Origin: JACVCJ01 sp052437175
GTDB lineage: Bacteria > Bacteroidota > Bacteroidia > CAIKAF01
Direction: 5' to 3'
Length of the DNA: 64,000 bases
NCBI GenBank assembly: GCA_052437175.1
Contig: JBQVOK010000007.1
Span: forward strand, 124,001-188,000
Positions within the stretch are counted from its first letter, which is position 1; every line of letters begins with the position of its first letter. Position numbers and translations under genes: made by a program. Shown piece by piece: positions 43,679 through 50,805 of the stretch. The notes below the pieces were generated by a model. It was not told the DNA's origin. It made no database searches and was given only the letters and a program-made list of their open reading frames with translations.

Positions 43679-44131
43679 TTATGTGGTCCCCGCCCTCTTT
43701 TTAGCGGGTGATTCATGCAGCAGAACAGCCAGGCCTCCCAGCCATGCGGCGCTGATATTAAAGACCAGGTGTTGCTCCCAGTTCATTTTTTCGAAAACAC
43801 CTCCGCAGGAACAGGGTATATGCTCTCCGATATGTAAAACAGTGAATATATAAGCGCTGAACAGTACCATAAGCGCAAAAGACATATACAGCGCAAACAG
43901 GCGCGTACTGTTTGTAAAAAGGAGTACGCATACCGTTATTTCCGTTGCGGGAACCAGCAGGCCTACCAGCCAGGCATGATCTGCCACTAAGGGCGAACGG
44001 GCAAGCTGTTCGTTGAACTCCTCAAAACCGAGTAGTTTGTCCGTAGCCGCATACAGGAAAAGTAAAATAAATGCATAGGCGGTCAGGGTGGTCAGATATC
44101 TCCTGCCACGCTGGATCTGCAGTGGATTCAT
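43679..44131 (-). CDS. MauE/DoxX-type redox-associated membrane protein
   Basis: 150 residues, four membrane helices (about 14-35, 50-72, 76-98, 118-138). Between helices 3 and 4 is HIPCSCGGVFEKM, the CxCGG motif that marks MauE-like proteins of Bacteroidota. MauE in methylotrophs helps to form disulfides of the methylamine dehydrogenase small subunit. Here the likely client is the small Cys protein downstream. First gene of a three-gene unit, preceded by a near-consensus -7 box and by repeats that probably bind the AraC regulator. Confidence 0.87.
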   Translation of the reverse strand: MNPLQIQRGRRYLTTLTAYAFILLFLYAATDKLLGFEEFNEQLARSPLVADHAWLVGLLVPATEITVCVLLFTNSTRLFALYMSFALMVLFSAYIFTVLHIGEHIPCSCGGVFEKMNWEQHLVFNISAAWLGGLAVLLHESPAKKRAGTT

Positions 44132-44148
44132 AGGCTATTGGTTTGATG

Positions 44149-44256
44149 CTAAGGTACGGCCATACAGAGCCTGTATACATTTGCGATCGGCTCGAAGTTT
44201 TGTCCGTTACGATCAGTCCTGTGCGCATTTGTATCAGGATTTGTCCGTTCGTATCA
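44149..44256 (-). promoter_or_regulatory. MauE promoter with AraC-type direct repeats
   Basis: TTTGTCCGTT occurs at 44199-44208 and 44240-44249, 41 bases (about four helical turns) apart, each followed closely by ATCA. A shorter TTTGTATCA lies between them (44228-44236). A -7-like TACCTTAG (44156-44149) stands downstream, on the MauE side. AraC proteins bind paired direct repeats upstream of their promoter, and an AraC gene lies immediately upstream. Confidence 0.5.
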
Positions 44257-44267
44257 ATTCCGGAAAT

Positions 44268-44636
44268 TCACACCCGGTTTTCAGCTGCTGATGGTGGAAT
44301 ATTTAGCTGAAGAAGGTAATGGAGCGGAGAGAGCAGGTACTTCTTCTTGAAAGCAGCCGAAAAGGCAGATAAACTGGTATACCCCACTTCGAGACCGATC
44401 TCTTCTACAGTCATTCCTCCACGACGCAGCAGTTCTTCTGCTTTTTCCATGCGCTTTTCATAAATATACGCATATACCGGCATCTGGAAATATATGCGGA
44501 AATTACGCTGCAGAGTAGGCCGGCTGAACCCGAATTTTGCGGCAAGCAGCGTCACGGATAATTCAGCGGAGAGGTTCTCTCCTATATATGCAGCCACCTG
44601 CATAAGCCGGCTCCTGTGAATATGCAGGATACTCAT
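44268..44636 (-). CDS. AraC-family regulator, DNA-binding domain only
   Basis: 122 residues consisting only of the two-HTH AraC domain: first helix-turn-helix LSVTLLAAKFGFSRPTLQRNF (in part, about 28-48), second GMTVEEIGLEVGYTSLSAFSAAFKKKY (in part: EEIGLEVGYTSLSAFSAAFK, about 75-100), then LSPLHYL. It lacks a ligand domain. Single-domain AraC genes next to MauE genes are common in Bacteroidota. It should control the downstream MauE operon through the repeats in the 136-base spacer. Confidence 0.9.
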   Translation of the reverse strand: MSILHIHRSRLMQVAAYIGENLSAELSVTLLAAKFGFSRPTLQRNFRIYFQMPVYAYIYEKRMEKAEELLRRGGMTVEEIGLEVGYTSLSAFSAAFKKKYLLSPLHYLLQLNIPPSAAENRV

Positions 44637-45062
44637 ACCCCTGCGACCCTAAAAAGGTTAAACATAAAAGTTCCGGCTACCAGGTACGTGGGCGATAGAG
44701 CGGGGTCCGAAAATGGATACTGTGTTCTCATAAGGTGTAACGACTAAATTTTACATCAATAATTGCGTACCGGACGGCATGAAAAACTTTATGACGTTTC
44801 TCGTGAGATCCGGGATGTACTTCGGGAACTGCGCTACCCATATGTAATCCTTCCCTGGAAAATCCGGGGAAATATATGCTTATTCAACTATAACTAATAT
44901 AATAGTTCTCAGGGAGAAAACCTGCCCTCCCACTTTAAATTAACGAATATTAACAACCAAGACCGTCCCATTTAGGTCACATTACACGAAACAGCCTTCC
45001 TAAACCCGTATATTTGATACAGGCATGACTATTGCCGCCACCGAACCAGATAATTCAGAAAT
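44637..45062. other. Non-coding spacer with AidB-like gene promoter
   Basis: 426 bases with no gene that I can support. The right end carries TATATTTG (45009-45016), an exact -7 box on the plus strand about 45 bases before the acyl-CoA dehydrogenase ATG. A weak inverted repeat AACTAT/ATAGTT (44886-44907) lies in the AT-rich middle. Confidence 0.5.
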
Positions 45063-46760
45063 ATGCAAGCGGATACTACCGATACGTCTACCGGGCAGCC
45101 GGCCTGGGAAACCCATGAAGTACACAACCAATATGCCGAAATTTCGGACTATAACCTGTTCAGCACCGATGTGGTACTGAACGAATACCTGCAGCGCATC
45201 GGTGCAGACTGGACACTACCGGAGCTGACCCGCATCGGTGCAGAGATCGGTAAGACAGACGTAATGCAGAAGGCCCATACGGCCAACCAGTATACACCGG
45301 TGCTGCGTAGCTTCGACAGCCGGGGAAACCGGATCGATACGGTAGATTTTCACCCGGCCTGGCACTGGTTTATGGAGTTTACCAAGAAAGCCGGACTGAT
45401 CTCGCGCCCTTTTGAAGACGACAGGAACGGACGCTGGGCTTTTTCGGCCGTAAATTTTATGCTGCAGGCCCAGGTGGAAGATGGCTCCCTTTGTCCGGCC
45501 ACCATGACCCAGGCGGCCATTCCCGTGCTGAAAAAAGAACCAGCGCTCTGGGAACAGCTCGAACCAAAAATACTAAGCCGCGAATACGACGCACGCGACC
45601 TGCCCATTGAACAGAAAAAGTCGATCTGGATCGGCATGGGCATGACCGAAAAACAGGGCGGTTCCGACGTACGTTCCAATACGACCTCGGCAACGCCTGT
45701 GAATAAGCCCGGACGTGGAGAGCCTTACCTGCTGCGCGGACACAAATGGTTCTTTTCGGCCCCCATGTGCGATGCCCACCTGGTGGTAGCCCGCACTACA
45801 GACAGCGATGCGCTGGCCTGCTTTTTTGTTCCCCGCTGGAAACCCGACGGAACAAAAAATCCCGTGCGCATTCAGCGCCTCAAGGACAAAGTGGGCAATA
45901 AGAGCAACTCCAGCAGCGAAGTAGAGTTCCAGGACGCCTGGGGTATACTCATCGGCGAAGAAGGCCGGGGCATACCCACTATTATTGAAATGGCCACCTA
46001 TACCCGCCTCTGCTGTGTGCTGGGCAGTGCCGGCATCATACGCCAGGCGGCCGTACAGTGCATTGCGTATACCCGTAAACGCAGGGCCTTTGGCAAACAC
46101 CTGTACGAACAACCCCTGATGCGCAGCGTACTCACCGATTTTGCCCTGGAAAGCGAAGCGGCTGCCGTAACGGCCATGCGCCTGGCAGAAGCGTTTGAAA
46201 AAGGCGATGCAGATCCGCTGTCCAAAGCATTTAAGCGTTTTATTACACCCGCGGCCAAATACTGGGTATGCAAACGTGCCGTTTCCCTTACCGGAGAAGC
46301 CATGGAAGTGTTCGGCGGAAACGGCTACGTAGAGGAAGGCATCCTGGGCCGGCTGTTCCGCGAAGCGCCTGTAAATTCCATCTGGGAAGGCTCCGGCAAT
46401 GTAATGTGCCTGGACGTACTACGTGCCATGGCCAAAGAGCCGGAACTGGTAAAAGAAGTGCTTACCGAACTGAAGCGCCTGGCCGGCGATAACAAAGACC
46501 TGCATACAGCCATTGAACAGCTGGTGTTCCTGTTCCGGCAGGAGCCGCAGGAACTGGAAGGAACGGCCCGCCTGCTCACCGAGCGCCTCATGCTTTGTGT
46601 ACAGGCCTGTTTACTGCATAGCTGCGCTCCGGCTTTTGTAAGTGAGGCATTTATCCGCACACGGATCCAACAGGGCCCTGCATCGAATTTCGGGGCCTTC
46701 AGTACGGCTGCTATCAATACGGAGGCTATCCTGGAACGGGCCTTTCCCCACTCTTTTTAA
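45063..46760 (+). CDS. AidB-like acyl-CoA dehydrogenase family flavoprotein
   Basis: 565 residues with the acyl-CoA dehydrogenase fold. An N-terminal extension (HEVHNQYAEISDYNLF) and MGMTEKQGGSDVRSNTT (about 195-212, FAD-binding region) resemble AidB, which is a DNA-alkylation response protein in E. coli. The long helical C-terminal domain with RRAFGKHLYEQPLM, GEAMEVFGGNGYVEE and NSIWEGSGNVM is conserved in AidB and isovaleryl-CoA dehydrogenases. Either function is possible; AidB is favoured by length and by the N-terminal segment. It ends 15 bases from the convergent pirin gene. Confidence 0.88.
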   Translation: MQADTTDTSTGQPAWETHEVHNQYAEISDYNLFSTDVVLNEYLQRIGADWTLPELTRIGAEIGKTDVMQKAHTANQYTPVLRSFDSRGNRIDTVDFHPAWHWFMEFTKKAGLISRPFEDDRNGRWAFSAVNFMLQAQVEDGSLCPATMTQAAIPVLKKEPALWEQLEPKILSREYDARDLPIEQKKSIWIGMGMTEKQGGSDVRSNTTSATPVNKPGRGEPYLLRGHKWFFSAPMCDAHLVVARTTDSDALACFFVPRWKPDGTKNPVRIQRLKDKVGNKSNSSSEVEFQDAWGILIGEEGRGIPTIIEMATYTRLCCVLGSAGIIRQAAVQCIAYTRKRRAFGKHLYEQPLMRSVLTDFALESEAAAVTAMRLAEAFEKGDADPLSKAFKRFITPAAKYWVCKRAVSLTGEAMEVFGGNGYVEEGILGRLFREAPVNSIWEGSGNVMCLDVLRAMAKEPELVKEVLTELKRLAGDNKDLHTAIEQLVFLFRQEPQELEGTARLLTERLMLCVQACLLHSCAPAFVSEAFIRTRIQQGPASNFGAFSTAAINTEAILERAFPHSF

Positions 46761-46775
46761 AGGCATAAAGGGCGC

Positions 46776-47648
46776 TCAGACGGTTTTCTCCGCTTTGTAT
46801 ATGGTTTTCTGCGCCTGCGGCAGATCATTCAGGTGTGGCATTTTGCCCTCGCGGTAATCGCGGTACAGGCGACTGATGTCTTCAGGACCATCGCCGATAA
46901 AAGGTCCGTGCCCGATTATGGCTGCGTGCTGGGGTTCCCCGGCATACAGGACAAAGTGCGTGCCCTGCGCACCGGCCCGGAAGCGAACGAAAGTCACCTC
47001 CGTTGTGGCAGGTGTGTCCAGCCAGGCCGTCTGCCCCTGTTTTACCTCCCGGTCACCGATGTATAAAGTTCCTTCGGTTATATACACAAAACCATTGTAA
47101 GACGCAGGAAGTTCCTGTTCTGCTTCGACGTGGGCATTCAGGCTAAACTCCGCCAGTGTGAACGGGGTATGGTTCTGCAGCGGCGAAACCAGGCCATGGC
47201 TGCGTCCGCTGTAAAGCCGGAGTTTCATATCTTTATTTTCCAGTACCGGCACCGCTTCAGAGGGCAGCAACTGCCAGGAAGGCCGGACCCAGCGTTTTTC
47301 CGGGGGCAGTACCAGCCAGAGCTGCAGTATACGCAGGCGTGTGCGGGCACTGATCTCTTCGGTGTGTATAATACCGCTGCCTGCCGTCATCAGTTCCAGG
47401 CTGCCGATCTTCCATTCCTTATCATCGCCCTGCAATACCAGGGTCACCGTTTCAAAACCTGCGTGGGGGTGCGGCCCGCCTACAGGTTCACCGCCGGGCA
47501 GGTCCAGCTGGTCATCCATCAGCAGGATAAAGGGATCGCTTTGTTTAAAATTACGGCCGTCGATCAGTGCCGAGGCCAGGTGTCCTTCACCCAGGAATCC
47601 GGGGTGTGCGGGACTTTCGTTTACATGGTCTATCTTACGTTGTATCAT
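46776..47648 (-). CDS. Pirin family bicupin protein
   Basis: 290 residues, cytosolic bicupin. The metal site of the first cupin is visible in GGPHPHAGFETVTLVLQG (two His and one Glu, about 57-74) with a further His-Thr-Glu in GIIHTEE near 93. Pirins include quercetin 2,3-dioxygenases and regulators that sense redox state. Here an HxlR-like palindrome at its promoter supports a link to quinone or oxidative stress. Convergent with the AidB-like gene. Confidence 0.92.
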   Translation of the reverse strand: MIQRKIDHVNESPAHPGFLGEGHLASALIDGRNFKQSDPFILLMDDQLDLPGGEPVGGPHPHAGFETVTLVLQGDDKEWKIGSLELMTAGSGIIHTEEISARTRLRILQLWLVLPPEKRWVRPSWQLLPSEAVPVLENKDMKLRLYSGRSHGLVSPLQNHTPFTLAEFSLNAHVEAEQELPASYNGFVYITEGTLYIGDREVKQGQTAWLDTPATTEVTFVRFRAGAQGTHFVLYAGEPQHAAIIGHGPFIGDGPEDISRLYRDYREGKMPHLNDLPQAQKTIYKAEKTV

Positions 47649-47668
47649 CGTATTGCTTTTTTACGATA

Positions 47669-47700
47669 CAAAGATACGGCACATTACTATACTTTAGTAA
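47669..47700 (-). promoter_or_regulatory. Pirin promoter: -7 box and HxlR-like palindrome
   Basis: TATCTTTG (47676-47669, minus strand) is an exact -7 box, 21 bases before the ATG. TTACTA-TACTT-TAGTAA (47684-47700) is an inverted repeat that covers the -33 region, which would let a bound repressor block transcription. The sequence resembles HxlR/YodB-type sites. Confidence 0.5.
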
Positions 47701-47982
47701 GCAATTACATTTTGAATACCGGTTACAAAAAGAATACCAGCATAAAAACCGATGACGGCTGCGGGACATTGTTTATATACCCGGCGATTACAGGTTCCCT
47801 CTTTTTTCATGCCCGGGATTTTCCGAAGATGTAGAAAATTTCCAGTCCGCGTTGCATTTTATCCGGGCCGGGCAGAATTTTTCATACATAGGTTTTAAAA
47901 GTTACTACTCCTGCTAAAACCCGGGGCTGTATGGATTGCACCGCACATTTCTGCTGTTTATTTTAGCACCTGTTCACCTCCC

Positions 47983-48972
47983 ATGCAAAAACAGGACCCT
48001 TTTACCTCCGATATCCGTGCGCTTATTCTGCAGAGCCGCACCGAAGCCATACGGGCCGTGGACCATACCCGTGTAAAAATGTACTGGCATATTGGCCGGC
48101 GTATTTTTGAAGAAGAGCAGTCCGGCAAAGACCGGGCCGATTATGGCAGCTACCTGATACGCCATCTTGCAGAAGCCTTACACCCTGAATTCGGCAGGGG
48201 TCTTTCCGTACGCCAGCTGGAACTGATGCGCCAGTTTTATAAGACCTTTCCAATTACGAACGCAATGCGTTCGCAATTCAGCTGGACGCATTATCGTTTG
48301 TTTATGCGTCTTGAAGATTCACAAAAACGGGAATTTTACATGCTCGAAGCCGCTAAGAACAACTGGACGGCCCGCCAGCTGGAAAGACAGATCGGCAGTC
48401 AGCTCTACGAACGACTTCTGCTCAGCAGCGATGCTCAAAAACTACTAACCCTGGCCCGGGGAGAAACAACTCCGGAACAGGCCGCGGATATTATTAAGGA
48501 CCCGATGGTGCTGGAATTTCTCGGCCTGCGCCCCCAGGAACTGTATATGGAGAAAGACCTGGAACAGGCCATTATTTATCATCTGCAGGATTTTCTGCTG
48601 GAACTGGGCAACGGGTTTTCTTTTGTGTCCAGGCAGAAACGGCTGCACATCGGCGGGGATGATTTCTTTGTGGACCTGGTATTGTATCACCGCCTGCTCC
48701 GGTGTTTCGTTCTGTTCGAAATAAAAACACATAAACTCACCCACCAGGACCTCGGGCAGTTACAGATGTACGTGAACTATTTCGACCGTTTCGAGATACA
48801 GGGTTCCGAAAATCCGACCATAGGGGTATTGCTGTGCTCGGATAAGAACGATGCCATGGTAAAGATATCCCTGCCGGAGCACAACCGGTCCATCATCGCC
48901 AGCAAATACCAGCTCTATCTCCCCAGCGAACAGCAATTGCTGGAGGAATTAAAAAAGGTAAGTAAGCGCTGA
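47983..48972 (+). CDS. DUF1016 / PDDEXK nuclease-domain protein (YhcG-like), copy 1
   Basis: 329 residues. N-terminal DUF1016 helical domain (about 1-165, with YWHIGRRIFEEEQ and YGSYLIRHLAEAL) and a C-terminal PDDEXK nuclease domain: DDFFVDLVLYHR (Asp near 226-231) and LFEIKTHKL (Glu-x-Lys near 246-248), then HQDLGQLQMYVNYFD. Such proteins are accessory genes, probably of restriction or DNA-repair type; the exact substrate is unknown. A close paralogue lies at 57448-58461 in the opposite orientation. The spacer before it (47701-47982, 282 bases) has no visible gene. Confidence 0.88.
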   Translation: MQKQDPFTSDIRALILQSRTEAIRAVDHTRVKMYWHIGRRIFEEEQSGKDRADYGSYLIRHLAEALHPEFGRGLSVRQLELMRQFYKTFPITNAMRSQFSWTHYRLFMRLEDSQKREFYMLEAAKNNWTARQLERQIGSQLYERLLLSSDAQKLLTLARGETTPEQAADIIKDPMVLEFLGLRPQELYMEKDLEQAIIYHLQDFLLELGNGFSFVSRQKRLHIGGDDFFVDLVLYHRLLRCFVLFEIKTHKLTHQDLGQLQMYVNYFDRFEIQGSENPTIGVLLCSDKNDAMVKISLPEHNRSIIASKYQLYLPSEQQLLEELKKVSKR

Positions 48973-49035
48973 TGAAAGAGAATGTTGCTGTTTATTTCTT
49001 GTATTTTCTACTTTATATATCTTTAAGCCATTACA

Positions 49036-49515
49036 ATGAACACACTTAAAAACATCTATCTCCGGAACAGGTATATTTTTGGGTATGGCATACTGATGGC
49101 CGCATTGCTGCTGTTGCTGAAATGGCTGCAATGGAAATTCCTGGTCATGGCCCGGTCAGAGGAAATATATACCGGTTTCATTGCCCTTTTCTTTACTGCT
49201 CTGGGTATATGGCTGGCTTTCCGCCTACGTGGTCCGGAAGTACGCACGGTCATTATAGAAAAGGAAATTCCCGTTCCCCTGCCCGCAGACGCCGGAATTA
49301 ACGAAGCGGAGCTGCAGAAGCTGAACCTGAGCAGCCGGGAGTACGAAGTGCTGCAGTGCATGAGCCGGGGCCTGAGCAATGCCGAAATTGCCGCCGAACT
49401 TTTCCTCTCGGTCAGCACCATAAAAACCCATGCTTCCAATCTTTTTGTAAAAATGGACGTCAAGAGTCGCACGCAGGCTATTGAAAAATCTAAAAGACTC
49501 AGGATCACACCTTAA
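49036..49515 (+). CDS. Membrane-anchored LuxR-type HTH regulator
   Basis: 159 residues. Two hydrophobic helices (about 12-30 and 44-64) are followed by a linker, then a LuxR/GerE helix-turn-helix (about 95-155): LSSREYEVLQCMSRGLSNAEIA (in part: LSSREYEVLQCMSRGLSN) and VSTIKTHASNLFVKMDVKSRTQA (in part: VSTIKTHASNLFVKM). There is no receiver domain. The membrane anchor suggests that it reads an envelope signal or relies on proteolytic release. It is followed by a DUF4199 gene that may be its target. Confidence 0.88.
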   Translation: MNTLKNIYLRNRYIFGYGILMAALLLLLKWLQWKFLVMARSEEIYTGFIALFFTALGIWLAFRLRGPEVRTVIIEKEIPVPLPADAGINEAELQKLNLSSREYEVLQCMSRGLSNAEIAAELFLSVSTIKTHASNLFVKMDVKSRTQAIEKSKRLRITP

Positions 49516-49523
49516 CCAAAAAT

Positions 49524-49561
49524 CATACTTTTGTTTAATACCGTTTTGGTACTAAAGTATG
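49524..49561 (+). promoter_or_regulatory. Palindromic promoter region of the DUF4199 gene
   Basis: CATACTTT (49524-49531) and AAAGTATG (49554-49561) form an 8-bp inverted repeat that encloses a smaller ACC-GTTTT-GGT hairpin. The left arm overlaps TACTTTTG (49526-49533), an exact -7 box. It lies right after the luxR-type gene and about 65 bases before the DUF4199 start, so it is either that gene's regulated promoter or a weak terminator. Confidence 0.4.
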
Positions 49562-49625
49562 AGGCTTTTCTATTACCCGGCCTGTATTTTCGCAGCGTTT
49601 TAAATTCATTTCAAACAGAAAATTT

Positions 49626-50171
49626 ATGAGGAAAACCGCACTTATTTTCGGCCTGGTCATAGGCGTACTTTTTACCGCAAACCTGGTCTGGATGATCCAC
49701 CTGATGTATAACCGGCCCGATTTTAAAGCCAATGATATTGTAGGCTACGCCTCCATGATCGTGGTCTTTTCCCTAGTCTTTGCCGGGGTACGCGATTACC
49801 GGAACCGTCGCCTGGGCGGGGTTATTTCTTTTTGGAAAGCGTTTAAGACCGGGGCGCTTATTGCCCTTATAGCCTCTACCATCTACGTAGTGGCCTGGCT
49901 TTTTATGTATTACCTGTGGGTGCCCGATTTTATCGAAAAATATGGCGAACATATCATGAACAATTGCATGCGCGACGGAGCTACGGCACAGGAACTGACT
50001 GAAAAGGCCGAAGAAATAGACGGCTACCGCCAGATGTATAAAAACCCCCTGTGGGTGGTATTGCTTACCTATATGGAAGTGCTGCCCATCGGACTGCTCG
50101 TTGCCCTGATCAGTGCCCTGGTCCTGAAGCGTAAGGCCAGAAAAGTACCGGAAACGACCGGGACTGTTTAA
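49626..50171 (+). CDS. DUF4199 membrane protein
   Basis: 181 residues with four hydrophobic helices (about 5-27, 38-56, 70-97, 148-170), typical of DUF4199 proteins of Bacteroidota: the loop RDYRNRRLGGVISFWKAFKTG (in part: GGVISFWKAFKTG) and the ending ISALVLKRK are characteristic. Function unknown; probably an inner-membrane protein. Preceded by a palindromic promoter region and a LuxR-type regulator, followed after 45 bases by a VOC protein. Confidence 0.88.
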   Translation: MRKTALIFGLVIGVLFTANLVWMIHLMYNRPDFKANDIVGYASMIVVFSLVFAGVRDYRNRRLGGVISFWKAFKTGALIALIASTIYVVAWLFMYYLWVPDFIEKYGEHIMNNCMRDGATAQELTEKAEEIDGYRQMYKNPLWVVLLTYMEVLPIGLLVALISALVLKRKARKVPETTGTV

Positions 50172-50216
50172 CCGAACAGCGGGACTATCCCGCTTTTTTT
50201 GTAACTTGGGTTTGCT

Positions 50217-50597
50217 ATGAAGCTGTATCGTATTATACTGCCCGTAAAGAATATTGAAGAAGCGGCCCGTTTCTATTCCGGCATCTTTAAACAGGCAGGG
50301 CAGCGGGTGTCTCCGGGCCGGCACTATTTCGACCTGGAAGGCAACATACTGGCCTGCTACGATCCCCTGGCCGACGGTGACGGCATCGACAGGCCCTGGT
50401 CGTTCCATGAGAATCAGTTCATTTACATTGCCACCGACGAACTGGAGTCTGTGCACCGCAAATTCCTGGAATCGGCCAGCGAGTATACCGATCCGGAGAT
50501 CAGCACCATGCCCTGGGGCGAGCGCCTCTTCTACGCCTGGGATCCCTTCGGCAACCCGGTTTGTTTCGTGGACAGAACTACGGTCTTTACAGGATAA
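50217..50597 (+). CDS. VOC-superfamily (glyoxalase-like) protein
   Basis: 126 residues, one vicinal-oxygen-chelate domain made of two beta-alpha-beta-beta-beta units: LYRIILPVKNIEEAARFYSGIF at the start (in part: LPVKNIEEAARFYSGIF) and a second half ending AWDPFGNPVCFVD, the classic VOC 'DP.GN...' ending. Substrate unknown; related proteins are isomerases, dioxygenases or resistance proteins. Probably cytosolic. Confidence 0.87.
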   Translation: MKLYRIILPVKNIEEAARFYSGIFKQAGQRVSPGRHYFDLEGNILACYDPLADGDGIDRPWSFHENQFIYIATDELESVHRKFLESASEYTDPEISTMPWGERLFYAWDPFGNPVCFVDRTTVFTG

Positions 50598-50805
50598 GAA
50601 CCCGATATTTTCACTCCCGTTTCCAGTTTTTTTGCTTGTAAACGTTTTTTTCTCTAATTTGTAGATGCGTTTATATACCCGTTTAGGAATACCGCTTGTA
50701 TACAATTGCCTGTAATACGCTCCGTTATTCCTGTTCCTGAAGCCGGGTGTTAACCGCCCCCTCTCTCTGCTACTGATCATTGTTGCATTAACCCGGCGCA
50801 TACCC

